DNA from: Rhodospirillales bacterium
GTDB lineage: Bacteria; Pseudomonadota; Alphaproteobacteria; Rhodospirillales; Defluviicoccaceae
DNA length: 20,035 nt
Assembly (NCBI GenBank): GCA_026125865.1
Contig: JAHCKI010000009.1
Location: forward strand, 1 to 20,035
Direction of reading: 5' to 3'
In this document: positions 8,336 to 15,555 of the stretch, piece after piece
Numbering within the stretch: position 1 is the first letter of the stretch
Layout of the letters: each line of letters opens with the position of its first letter
The notes under the pieces: generated by a model
The model's input: the letters and a program-made list of their open reading frames with translations, nothing else
What the model was told of the DNA's origin: nothing
Databases searched by the model: none
Translations under genes and position numbers: made by a program

Positions 8336-8973
8336 GGGGCACGCTCCGTTTTTGCCGGCCGTTGGAAAAGAAGTTCGATGTAGCGCTTGAGATGATCGAC
8401 GGTTTCCAGCGCCACGCCCCGATCACCGGACGCTTTGGCGAGGATGAACGCGCCTTGCAGGACTGCCTGGGTATGCCGGGCGAGGCTCGCCGCGGTCCAA
8501 TCGCCCTCAATCCCGTACGCAACCATGGCGGCGGCGATGTCCGGCTCAAGGGTGGCGGCATGATCGAAGATGCTGTCGGCACAGGCTTCGCAAATCTGCG
8601 GGTGTGATCCGTACACCTCCTGAGCCATCGTGCCGACGAGACAGGTCCATTGGGCCAGATCGCCGGCCATGATGGACTTGCGGAAATCCACATAGGCAAG
8701 CACACGCTCCAGCGGATCAGCGGGTCCATGATAGGGTGCGTTGGCGAACAGAGCGGCGGTCGTTTCCGCCCAGAATTCGGCGGCGGCGACACCCAACTCT
8801 TCCTTGCTTCGGAAATGATGAAAGAAGGCGCCCTTCGTCACGCCGGCCTCGGCACAGAGATCGTGCACGGACGTCGCCGCGAACCCCTGCCGCCGAATAA
8901 CGTCACGCGCCGCCTCCAACAACCGCATACGAGCGTCTCCCCTCTCGGGTTGATACTTGGTCCGCCTAGCCAT
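8332..8973 (-). CDS. TetR/AcrR family transcriptional regulator
   Basis: A 213-residue regulator. The N-terminal helix-turn-helix domain spans about residues 14-62: RLLEAARDVIRRQGFAATSV, DLCAEAGVTKGAFFHHFRSK, EELGVAAAEFW. The C-terminal domain is helical and ligand-binding, with QWTCLVGTMAQEVY and a tail LKRYIELLFQRP. The ATG at 8973 gives the normal few residues before helix 1. It has no ribosome binding site and lies 6 nt from the predicted -10 box, implying a leaderless mRNA. An internal ATG at 8928, preceded by GGGGAG at good spacing, is the alternative start. It heads a four-gene operon (with SRPBCC, VOC and DUF1428 genes) and very likely represses it. Confidence 0.93.
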   Translation of the reverse strand: MARRTKYQPERGDARMRLLEAARDVIRRQGFAATSVHDLCAEAGVTKGAFFHHFRSKEELGVAAAEFWAETTAALFANAPYHGPADPLERVLAYVDFRKSIMAGDLAQWTCLVGTMAQEVYGSHPQICEACADSIFDHAATLEPDIAAAMVAYGIEGDWTAASLARHTQAVLQGAFILAKASGDRGVALETVDHLKRYIELLFQRPAKTERAP

Positions 8974-8979
8974 TTGAGA

Positions 8980-9008
8980 TTCATACCAACCGTACGGTAT
9001 GTTTGCAA
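8980..9008 (-). promoter_or_regulatory. Predicted promoter of the TetR operon
   Basis: On the minus strand TTGCAA (9003-9008) and TATGAA (8980-8985) are separated by exactly 17 nt, a good sigma-70 match. The start point would fall at or next to the A of the ATG at 8973. Confidence 0.6.
8982..9001. promoter_or_regulatory. Palindromic TetR operator
   Basis: CATACC-N8-GGTATG spans 8982-9001, and a perfect 10-bp palindrome ACCGTACGGT sits inside it at 8989-8998, centred 2 bp away. The site fills the -35/-10 spacer and overlaps the -10, so binding would block RNA polymerase. TetR regulators usually recognise such dyads next to their own gene; which protein binds is inferred from position. Confidence 0.65.
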
Positions 9009-9068
9009 CATGAATATGGGGTGGGGATTTATGGCTATTGCGTTGGCATGGAGGTAAAGGCGTCGCGG

Positions 9069-9103
9069 GGAAAAAGGTGCCTGGAAAAAAGGTACCTGGC
9101 ACC
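9069..9103. repeat. Short REP-like repeat patch
   Basis: Two adjacent copies of a roughly 16-bp unit (GGAAAAAGGTGCCTGG, then GGAAAAAAGGTACCTGG) share a GG overlap. The outer GGTGCC (9076-9081) and GGCACC (9098-9103) form an inverted repeat around a central GGTACC. Motifs of this type occur as dispersed REP-like elements in many proteobacteria; that link is from memory. It lies in the gap between the TetR promoter and the secreted-protein gene. Confidence 0.4.
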
Positions 9104-9176
9104 ATTTTCTCGGTGTCTAACTCACTTCCTCGGGCAGGAGGCGCCGGTATCGGCGGCCACGGCCCGCGGGTGTGGG

Positions 9177-9818
9177 TCATTTTGTCAGTTCGACCCGTCC
9201 CGTCCAGTTGGGGCCCTTCGCGCGCTTGCCGGTTGGATCATGCCCCTGGTAATTGATGCCTAGCTTGCCATCGTCACGAATGGTCACGACAGCACGATAC
9301 AAGTAGTGGTTCGCGCCGTGCGTCGCCATGGTGATGACGTTGCCCTTGCGAGTCCCCTGCCAGGTCCCAAAACCGTCGCTGCCCTTAGCGACGACAACGC
9401 CACCTGGATGCTCCGTAAACGTAAAGGTACATTGACCACTTTTTTTGCTCGAGTTCTTCCAGGTGCCTTGCCATGTCCCCGCCAATGACGGAGCCCCAGC
9501 CGTCGTTCTCGGAAACGCCACTTGTTCAGGACCGAAAACATAGTGCTTCCAGTCCCTACCGCCTTCCCGTTGAGTGCCCGCTTGATAGAGGTAGCAACGG
9601 TAGACGACCCTCGGGCCGCCGAGATAGGTATCCCTCGCGGTAACAATATGGAAATGGCTGCAAGCGAATGGCGGTGTCGAGTTGACGAACCCGATCTCCC
9701 GATCGTCGGTGGTCAGGATGTGGACTTCGCCCCCTGTACCTCCAAACGAGCGCGTCTCCGCAACGCCATCCGTCATGAAGGAAAACGCTAAAACAACCAT
9801 CAAGAAAACGTATCGCAT
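9177..9818 (-). CDS. Secreted hypothetical protein with GTWxGT repeats, 213 aa
   Basis: A signal peptide is clear (MRYVFLMVVLAFSFMTDGVA, likely cleaved near residue 20). The first half of the mature protein contains four cysteine-poor beta-type segments, including FACSHFHIVTARDTYLGGP and VVYRCYLYQAG. The second half has a repeated Trp motif (LAGTWQGTWKN, later GFGTWQGTRKG) with spaced beta strands, which suggests a small lipocalin-like or beta-sandwich domain. I do not recognise a family. The ATG at 9818 follows GGGAGG at 5 nt and is preferred to the in-frame start at 9839. It is a single gene on the minus strand, with no regulator or enzyme beside it to hint at a role. Confidence 0.75.
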   Translation of the reverse strand: MRYVFLMVVLAFSFMTDGVAETRSFGGTGGEVHILTTDDREIGFVNSTPPFACSHFHIVTARDTYLGGPRVVYRCYLYQAGTQREGGRDWKHYVFGPEQVAFPRTTAGAPSLAGTWQGTWKNSSKKSGQCTFTFTEHPGGVVVAKGSDGFGTWQGTRKGNVITMATHGANHYLYRAVVTIRDDGKLGINYQGHDPTGKRAKGPNWTGRVELTK

Positions 9819-9912
9819 CACCGCCTCCCGCCGTCGCACATCAATCGATTTTTCCCGAAAGCGCGGCCCATCCGCAGTTAACGCTCGGTAGAATAGTCCG
9901 GCTTCGCCGCAA

Positions 9913-10137
9913 TCAGAAGGCGGAATGGCGCAATATTAGCGTCCGCCGCTGCATCATCGTCACCCCGGCGGCAATGAGCGCCCCCAAGCGCGTGATTCCG
10001 GCCCACATTGCGACGATGCGAGCGCATTTCGGCTGTTGTTCGCCCCGTGGGCGATAGATCCGGGGGAAATGGTGCCATTCCTGATTTAGCACACACTCGC
10101 ACCAAAGAATGAGGACTACGAACCAAACTGGCTTCAT
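9913..10137 (-). CDS. Putative 74-aa membrane or secreted peptide
   Basis: The frame begins MKPVWFVVLILWCECVLNQ, a compact hydrophobic N-terminus like a signal or anchor. It then has a Pro/Arg-rich stretch and a second hydrophobic patch (ITRLGALIAAGVTMM). Support comes mainly from a near-ideal ribosome binding site (AAGGGAGG, 3 nt before the ATG at 10137) and the hydrophobic leader. There is no recognisable family, and codon use is less typical than in neighbouring genes. It may be spurious. Confidence 0.4.
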   Translation of the reverse strand: MKPVWFVVLILWCECVLNQEWHHFPRIYRPRGEQQPKCARIVAMWAGITRLGALIAAGVTMMQRRTLILRHSAF

Positions 10138-10306
10138 TGCCTCCCTTGAACTGTGGTGGCGTTCGGGTCGTTGAGAGTCCGCAATCATCCTTCGACCGGA
10201 ATGCAAAATGAAGAATGACCCCATTATTCCCCATTATTCCAGCGGGTAGATCAGGTGTCTGCCCCCCTTTCCCGCCGAAACTGAATGGAAAAATTCCAGG
10301 AGGAAA
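10138..10306. other. Intergenic region with 10-bp tandem duplication
   Basis: No gene is supported here. CCATTATTCC is tandemly duplicated at 10221-10240, followed by AGGTGTCTGCCCCCC at about 10252-10266, which resembles dispersed REP-type sequence. Any minus-strand promoter for the 74-aa gene would also lie here. Confidence 0.35.
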
Positions 10307-10388
10307 TGGTGCCCAGGGGCGGAATCGAACCACCGACATGGGATTTTCTAAAGGTCATCATGTGCTCTACCAACTGAGCTACCTGGGT
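10307..10388 (-). tRNA. tRNA-Phe-like gene with abnormal anticodon arm
   Basis: Read on the minus strand, the acceptor 3' strand, encoded CCA (10307-10309), T arm (GGTGG TTCGATT CCGCC) and D arm (TAGCTCAGTTGGTAGAGC) are all canonical and match the alphaproteobacterial tRNA-Phe. The 3' half of the anticodon arm (GAAAATCCCATGTC) also fits tRNA-Phe(GAA). The 5' half does not: CATGATGACCTTTA stands where about 7 nt of GGGGATT type are expected, so the molecule is 82 nt instead of 76. No 5-bp stem with a 7-nt loop can be formed; the only good pairing is ACATG/CATGT around an 18-nt loop. Position 1 is A opposite C72. This could be a pseudo-tRNA, an integration scar or a local sequence error. Confidence 0.6.
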
Positions 10389-10569
10389 GCAGAAGGGGAC
10401 CGCGTTGCGGAAAAATTTTCCCCCGCAAGGTTCGGAGCTTATAAGGATAAATGGCGGCGCTGTCCAGCGGCAGAGAACGCCAATACCAACGGTCGGAGAT
10501 CTGAGTTGGCGGAGCGAAGGGACAGACTCCCATCCTTGATTTGAAATCTCCGACCGGTCCGCCCGGCGC
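10389..10569. other. Region between tRNA-like gene and CDF gene
   Basis: No gene is supported. It holds the upstream side of the tRNA-like gene, including an imperfect dyad with TTGCGG / CCGCAA ends around A- and T-runs at 10405-10428, and the 5' side of the broken CDF gene. No convincing start codon for the CDF protein is visible in the His-rich frame. Confidence 0.35.
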
Positions 10570-11513
10570 AACGACCACATTCATCATCACCACCACGAAT
10601 ACAGCCGCCACCACGATCACGACCATCATCGTGACACGGACCGGCGGCGGCTGTTCTGGGCCAGCGCTGCTTATCGGCGCGGGTTCATATGGTGGTCGAG
10701 GTCGTCGGCGGTGTTGTGTCAGGTTCATTGGCGCTGTTGTCGGACGCCGGTCACATGCTCACCGATTTCGCGGCCCTGGCCCTGGCCTGGTTCGCGTTTC
10801 GCATTGCGCGCCGCAAGCCCGATCTGCGTCGCTCATACGGCCATATCATCGCGTGCAGGTCCTGGGTCCGGGCTTCGTCAACGGTCTGGCGTTGCTCGTC
10901 ATCGTCGCCTGATCGGCGCGTCGAGGCGGCGCCCAGGCTGATCGATCCGTCGCCCGTTCTCGCAGGGCCGATGCTGGCGGTGGCGAGTCTCGGGCTCGGC
11001 GTCAACATCGCCGCCTTCGTCATCCTCCATGGGGGTGATCACACCGACCTCAACATTCGCGGCGCCGCGCTGCACGTTCTCGGCGATCTGCTCGGTTCCG
11101 TAGCGGCAATCGTCGCGGCGATCGTCATCATGATGACCGGCTGGGCGCCGATCGATCCGCTGCTGTCGCTTGCCGTCGGGTTGCTCATTCTGAAGAGTGC
11201 CCAACGCCTCGTTCGCGACGCCGGTCATATCCTCCTCGAAGGCACGCCGGAAGCCATCGACCCGAACGACGTGCGTGGCCGCATCACGGCGGCGGTGCCG
11301 GCGGTGATCGACCTTCACCACCTTCACATCTGGTCGCTGACCGCGACGCATCCGGTGGTCACCCTCCACGCCGTGGTCGACGCCAGCGCCGACAATGACA
11401 CCACTCTCGAAGCCATCAACCGCAGCCTGAAGGACCTGTTCGGCATCGCCCACGCCACCATCCAGCTCGAACGCGTGCGGTGCCCCGACGGCCCTCAAAC
11501 ACACGACGACTGA
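10570..11513 (+). pseudogene. Cation diffusion facilitator (CDF) metal transporter, frameshifted
   Basis: The His-rich metal-binding N-terminus (HHHHHEYSRHHDHDHHRDTD from 10582) is in one frame. MVVEVVGGVVSGSLALLSDA and GHMLTDFAALALAWFAFRIA (from 10689) are in a second. HRVQVLGPGFVNGLALLVIV (about 10850-10912) is in a third, and from about 10921 to the stop at 11513 the reading is clean again. That last part includes GLGVNIAAFVILHGGDH, LHVLGDLLGSVAAI and the C-terminal cytosolic domain (VIDLHHLHIWSLTATHP). Both CDF metal-site motifs are present: SDAGHMLTD in TM2 and HVLGD in TM5. The family exports Zn2+ or similar ions by proton exchange. At least four frame changes occur between 10650 and 10920, most explained by one-base losses. 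The N-terminal start is lost or unrecognisable, so the left boundary is approximate. Confidence 0.8.
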
Positions 11514-11537
11514 TAGCGCCGACGATGGGGCCGGGTG

Positions 11538-12206
11538 TTACAGTCGGGCCAGTGCGGCGGGGAGCTGATCGAAGGACTCGATGACGGCGTCCGCGCCGAG
11601 ATCGACGGCCGGTACGCTGGTGTAGCCGCCGGCACGAACGACCACCGGAACGCCGGCGGCGCGCGCAACGCCCACATCGTTGGCGTTGTCCCCTACCATC
11701 ACCGCTTCTGCCGCGCCGCAGCCGAGAGCATCGAGAACCGCGGTCAGCAACCGCGGGTCGGGTTTGCGGATCCCAGGCAGGGAATCGCCGCCGAATACGG
11801 CCGCAAAGGTAGATGAAAGCCCGAATTCCCGGAGAATTTCGTGTGTCGGCGCCGCCGGCTTGTTGGTGCAGATGCCGAGTACCATCCCGTTCGCACGCAA
11901 CCCCGCCAGCGTTTCCATCACACCCGGGTAGGTCATCGTGTCCTCGGCCGCGTAGCCCTCGTAGTGAGCCAGAAACCGCTTTGTAAGACCAGGAATATCC
12001 TGATGTTTTCCAATCCCGCCGGTGGCCGTGAAGGCCCGCTCGACAAGCTTCATGGCGCCGTCGCCGATCATGCCGACGACCGCGTCAAGGGCGAGCGCGG
12101 GACGCTGCTCCTCCGCCAGCAATTTGTTCAACGCGCGCCGCAGGTCCGGCGCGCTATCGATCAGCGTTCCATCCAGATCGAAAACAACACAACGAATTTG
12201 TCTCAC
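11538..12206 (-). CDS. gph: Phosphoglycolate phosphatase (HAD family)
   Basis: A 222-residue HAD phosphatase. Motif I is FDLDGTLIDS (D10 nucleophile, D12 acid/base), motif II is ICTNKP (T114), motif III is the Lys of IRKPDP (K148), and motif IV is VGDNANDV (D173, D177). The helical cap lies between motifs I and II, with the gph-type segment MIGDGAMKLVERAF. It removes phosphate from 2-phosphoglycolate, a by-product of DNA 3'-end repair (and of Rubisco oxygenase activity where present). Gph-type assignment rests on the cap sequence and the position beside glmU, a common arrangement in Rhodospirillales as I recall it; a related sugar-phosphate phosphatase is possible. It shares a 122-bp divergent region with glmU and converges on the CDF gene. 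Confidence 0.9.
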   Translation of the reverse strand: MRQIRCVVFDLDGTLIDSAPDLRRALNKLLAEEQRPALALDAVVGMIGDGAMKLVERAFTATGGIGKHQDIPGLTKRFLAHYEGYAAEDTMTYPGVMETLAGLRANGMVLGICTNKPAAPTHEILREFGLSSTFAAVFGGDSLPGIRKPDPRLLTAVLDALGCGAAEAVMVGDNANDVGVARAAGVPVVVRAGGYTSVPAVDLGADAVIESFDQLPAALARL

Positions 12207-12222
12207 GGTAACTCATTTTTGG

Positions 12223-12245
12223 GAAACATTTGGCAACAATGTTTC
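12223..12245. promoter_or_regulatory. Inverted repeat in the gph-glmU divergent region
   Basis: GAAACATT (12223-12230) and AATGTTTC (12238-12245) form perfect 8-bp arms around TGGCAAC. The spacer heptamer recurs 37 bp downstream (TGGCAAC at 12268-12274, again followed by GTTTC). The position between two divergent start codons suggests a regulator site; the regulator is unknown. Confidence 0.45.
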
Positions 12246-12328
12246 AGTTGGCGGATTGCCTAGCGTGTGGCAACGTTTCGTTAGCTGTTCGTAGCATTCC
12301 TTTTCGATTTTTTGCCACGGGTTTGAAC

Positions 12329-13696
12329 ATGTCAAAGAGAAAAACGGCGGTTGTCGTTTTGGCCGCCGGACTTGGAACACGCATGAAGTCGGCTCTGCCG
12401 AAGGTCATGCACGCGGTTGCTGGTCGGCCCATGGTTTCGCATGTGCTGTCAACGGTCGCATCCCTCGATCCCGATCGCGTGGTGGTGGTGATCGGCGACG
12501 AAATGGCGGCGGTGGCGAAAGCCGTGGCGCCGCATCAAACGGCTATTCAGAATCCCCGCCTCGGCACCGCTCACGCGGTGATGGCGGCGCGTCCGCACCT
12601 GGATGACTTCGACGGCGACGTCCTCGTGGTCTATGGCGATACGCCGCTGGTGTCGGCGGACACCCTGTCGCGCATGCTGGCGGCACGGCAAAAGGCGCCG
12701 GAACCGGCGGTCGTGGTGCTGGGTTTCCGACCCGACAACCCGGGTGCGTACGGACGGTTGGTTCTCGGTTCTGATGGCGGACTGGAAGCCATCGTCGAAG
12801 CCAAGGACGCCACCGCCGAACAACTCGCCATCAACTTGTGCAATTCGGGCGTCATGGCCATCGATGGACGATGGGCGTTCAAGCTCCTCGACCGGGTCGG
12901 CAACGACAACGCCAAGGGTGAGTACTACCTGACCGACATCATCGGGCTGGCGCGGGACGAGGGCCTGCCCTGCCGCGTCGTGGAAGGAGACGAGCGCGAG
13001 TTCATCGGTGTCAATTCCCGGGCCGATCTGGCGCGTGTCGAGGCCATCGTCCAGGATAGGCTGAGAGACAAAGCCATGGCCGGCGGCGCCACGCTAATCG
13101 ATCCCCAAACGGTATACTTCAGCCACGACACCCGCCTTGGGCGCGATGTGGTGGTCGGTCCCAATGTGGTCTTCGGTCCCGACGTGGAGATCGGCGACGA
13201 TGTCGAAATCCGCTCGTTCTGCCATTTTGAAGGGGCGCGCGTGGAAAGCGGGGCCATTATCGGTCCGTTCGCGCGCCTCCGTCCCGGTGCCCGCATCGCC
13301 GGCGACGCCCATATCGGCAACTTCTGTGAAATCAAGAACGCATCCGTCGAGCAAGGCGCCAAGGTCAATCATTTGACCTACATCGGCGATGCCCGCATCG
13401 GCGCCAAGGCGAACATCGGCGCCGGGACCATCACCTGCAACTACGATGGCTTTTTCAAGAGCCATACGGATGTGGGCGCGGGCGCCTTCATCGGTTCCAA
13501 CACCTGTTTGGTGGCACCGGTGAAGATCGGTGACGGCGCTATCATCGGCGCCTCCAGCGCCATCGCCCGCGATGTGCCGGCGGATACGCTGGCCGTCACC
13601 CGTGGGCCACATGTGACCCGCGAGGGCTGGGCGCGACGGTTCCGTGAGCGTCGCTCGGCCGAAAAGGACGCCGCCAAGAAAGGCGAGAAGGGTTAG
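12329..13696 (+). CDS. glmU: Bifunctional GlcNAc-1-P uridylyltransferase / GlcN-1-P acetyltransferase
   Basis: A 455-residue protein, the normal GlmU length. The N-terminal pyrophosphorylase domain has VVLAAGLGTRMKSALPKVMH (residues 10-29), VVYGDTPLV, and NSGVMAIDG. The C-terminal left-handed beta-helix begins near residue 255 with hexapeptide repeats (VVVGPNVVFGPDVEIGDDVE) and contains the acetyltransferase active-site region (IGPFARLRPGA, KVNHLTYIGDA, GAGTITCNYDG). It makes UDP-GlcNAc from GlcN-1-P in the cytosol for peptidoglycan and LPS. The start at 12329 places the nucleotide-binding motif at the N-terminus. The longer frame from 12230 adds 33 residues without family support. It is followed 17 bp later by glmS, whose product feeds the same pathway. 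Confidence 0.97.
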   Translation: MSKRKTAVVVLAAGLGTRMKSALPKVMHAVAGRPMVSHVLSTVASLDPDRVVVVIGDEMAAVAKAVAPHQTAIQNPRLGTAHAVMAARPHLDDFDGDVLVVYGDTPLVSADTLSRMLAARQKAPEPAVVVLGFRPDNPGAYGRLVLGSDGGLEAIVEAKDATAEQLAINLCNSGVMAIDGRWAFKLLDRVGNDNAKGEYYLTDIIGLARDEGLPCRVVEGDEREFIGVNSRADLARVEAIVQDRLRDKAMAGGATLIDPQTVYFSHDTRLGRDVVVGPNVVFGPDVEIGDDVEIRSFCHFEGARVESGAIIGPFARLRPGARIAGDAHIGNFCEIKNASVEQGAKVNHLTYIGDARIGAKANIGAGTITCNYDGFFKSHTDVGAGAFIGSNTCLVAPVKIGDGAIIGASSAIARDVPADTLAVTRGPHVTREGWARRFRERRSAEKDAAKKGEKG

Positions 13697-13713
13697 AATA
13701 AGGGTTAGACAAT

Positions 13714-15537
13714 ATGTGCGGTATTATTGGAATTATAGGAAAGGCGGACGTCGGCCCGCTTCTCATCGACGCCCTGAAGCGCCTCGAATACCGCGGCTAT
13801 GACTCCGCCGGTATCGCGACACTGGTTAACGGTTCGATCGAACGGCGCCGCGCCTCCGGCAAGATCGCGAGACTGGAAGAGGCGTTGAAAACCGATCCCG
13901 TCAACGGAATGATCGGTATCGGGCATACGCGTTGGGCCACACACGGCGCACCGACGGAGAACAACGCCCACCCCCACGCGGACAATCGCGTCGTTCTGGT
14001 CCACAACGGCATCATCGAGAACTTCCACGATCTCCGCCGCGAACTGACGGCCGAAGGCTGCAAGTTCGCGACCGACACCGACACCGAAGTGGTGGTGCAC
14101 TTGATTTCCAGCCACTTGGCAAAGGGTATGACCCCGCAGGAGGCGGTGCAGGCGTCACTGAAAAAACTGGAAGGCGCCTTCGCCCTGGCGATATTGTTCG
14201 CGGGTCACAAGGACCTGATGATCGGCGCCCGCCGCGGCAGCCCGCTGGCCATCGGCTTCGGTAACGGAGAGATGTATCTCGGCTCGGACGCCCTGGCCCT
14301 GGCGCCGTTGACCAGCCGCATTTGTTACCTGGAAGAAGGCGATTGGGCCGAAGTCAAGGCGACCGGCGCGGTCATTCATGATGCCGCGGGCGCCATCGTC
14401 GAACGGGAAACCCGCTTGACGTCGACCTCCGGCGCCATGATCGGCAAGGGCAACTTCGCCCACTTCATGCTGAAGGAAATCTACGAACAACCGGCGGTGA
14501 TCGGCGACACCCTGCATTCGCTGCTCAATCCCTGGAACTTCTGCGTGACCATGCCGAACCTGTCGTTCGATCCGACGGTGGTGCCGCGGATCACCATGGT
14601 TGCCTGCGGAACCTCCTTTCACGCCGCGCTGACCGCGAAATATTGGTTCGAGCGCATCGCCCGTATTCCGGTCGAGATCGACATCGCGTCGGAGTTTCGG
14701 TACCGCGCCGCGGACCTGCCCCAGGGCGGCCTCGCCATTTTCATTTCCCAATCGGGCGAGACGGCCGACACCTTGGCGGCGCTGCGCTACGCTCGCAGCA
14801 AAGGGCAGCACACCATCAGCATCGTCAATGTCGCTGATAGCACGATGGCCCGTGTATCGGAATTGGTGCTGTTGACCCACGGCGGGCCCGAGATTGGTGT
14901 CGCGTCGACAAAGGCATTCACGACCCAGCTCACGGTTCTGGCGTGTTTGGTTATTTACATGGCCTCAAAACGAGGCGCCATCGACCGCGAAACCGAAAAG
15001 CACCTGTGTCGGGCACTCACCGAGGTACCGAGTCGCACCAACGAGGTTCTCATCCACGATGGGCGTTTGGCGGAACTCGCCCACGAAGTCGCGGAGGCGC
15101 GCGATGTCCTCTACCTGGGGCGCGGCACCGGTTATCCCATCGCCCTCGAAGGCGCGCTCAAGCTCAAGGAAATCAGCTACATCCACGCCGAAGGCTACGC
15201 GGCGGGTGAAATGAAACACGGGCCCATCGCGCTGATCGACGAAAATATGCCGCTAATCGTTATCGCGCCATCCGATGAGTTGTTCGATAAGACAGCCTCG
15301 AACATGCAGGAGGTTGTCGCCCGTGGCGGCCGCGTCATCTTCTTATCGGACCGCCCGGGGATCGAAAAACTCGGCACAATGGCGGTGGCGTCCATCGAAC
15401 TGCCGGAAGTGAATCCGTTCGTTGCGCCGATCCTTTACACAATCCCGGTGCAATTGTTGGCCTACCACGTCGCCGTAGCCAAAGGCACGGACGTCGACCA
15501 GCCCCGCAATCTAGCCAAGAGTGTGACCGTCGAATAG
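13714..15537 (+). CDS. glmS: Glutamine-fructose-6-phosphate aminotransferase (isomerizing)
   Basis: A 607-residue protein of normal length. The type-2 glutaminase domain starts with catalytic Cys2 (MCGIIGIIGK), followed by LEYRGYDSAG, IGHTRWATHGAPTENNAHPH and LVHNGIIENF. Two SIS sugar-isomerase domains follow (VACGTSFHAALTAKYWFER with FISQSGETADTLAALRYA; LYLGRGTGYPIALEGALKLK with EGYAAGEMKHGPIAL). The C-terminal signature DQPRNLAKSVTVE is complete. The enzyme makes glucosamine-6-P, the committed step to UDP-GlcNAc. AAGGG precedes the ATG. It is adjacent to glmU in the same direction and probably co-transcribed. No glmS ribozyme is present upstream, as expected for this group. Confidence 0.98.
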   Translation: MCGIIGIIGKADVGPLLIDALKRLEYRGYDSAGIATLVNGSIERRRASGKIARLEEALKTDPVNGMIGIGHTRWATHGAPTENNAHPHADNRVVLVHNGIIENFHDLRRELTAEGCKFATDTDTEVVVHLISSHLAKGMTPQEAVQASLKKLEGAFALAILFAGHKDLMIGARRGSPLAIGFGNGEMYLGSDALALAPLTSRICYLEEGDWAEVKATGAVIHDAAGAIVERETRLTSTSGAMIGKGNFAHFMLKEIYEQPAVIGDTLHSLLNPWNFCVTMPNLSFDPTVVPRITMVACGTSFHAALTAKYWFERIARIPVEIDIASEFRYRAADLPQGGLAIFISQSGETADTLAALRYARSKGQHTISIVNVADSTMARVSELVLLTHGGPEIGVASTKAFTTQLTVLACLVIYMASKRGAIDRETEKHLCRALTEVPSRTNEVLIHDGRLAELAHEVAEARDVLYLGRGTGYPIALEGALKLKEISYIHAEGYAAGEMKHGPIALIDENMPLIVIAPSDELFDKTASNMQEVVARGGRVIFLSDRPGIEKLGTMAVASIELPEVNPFVAPILYTIPVQLLAYHVAVAKGTDVDQPRNLAKSVTVE

Positions 15538-15555
15538 AAGGATTTATCGGAGGCG

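Noticed and set aside
10541..10580. TTG start at 10541 for the CDF protein
   Set aside because: It is out of frame with the His-rich metal-binding N-terminus and has no good ribosome binding site, so it is not trusted as the true start.
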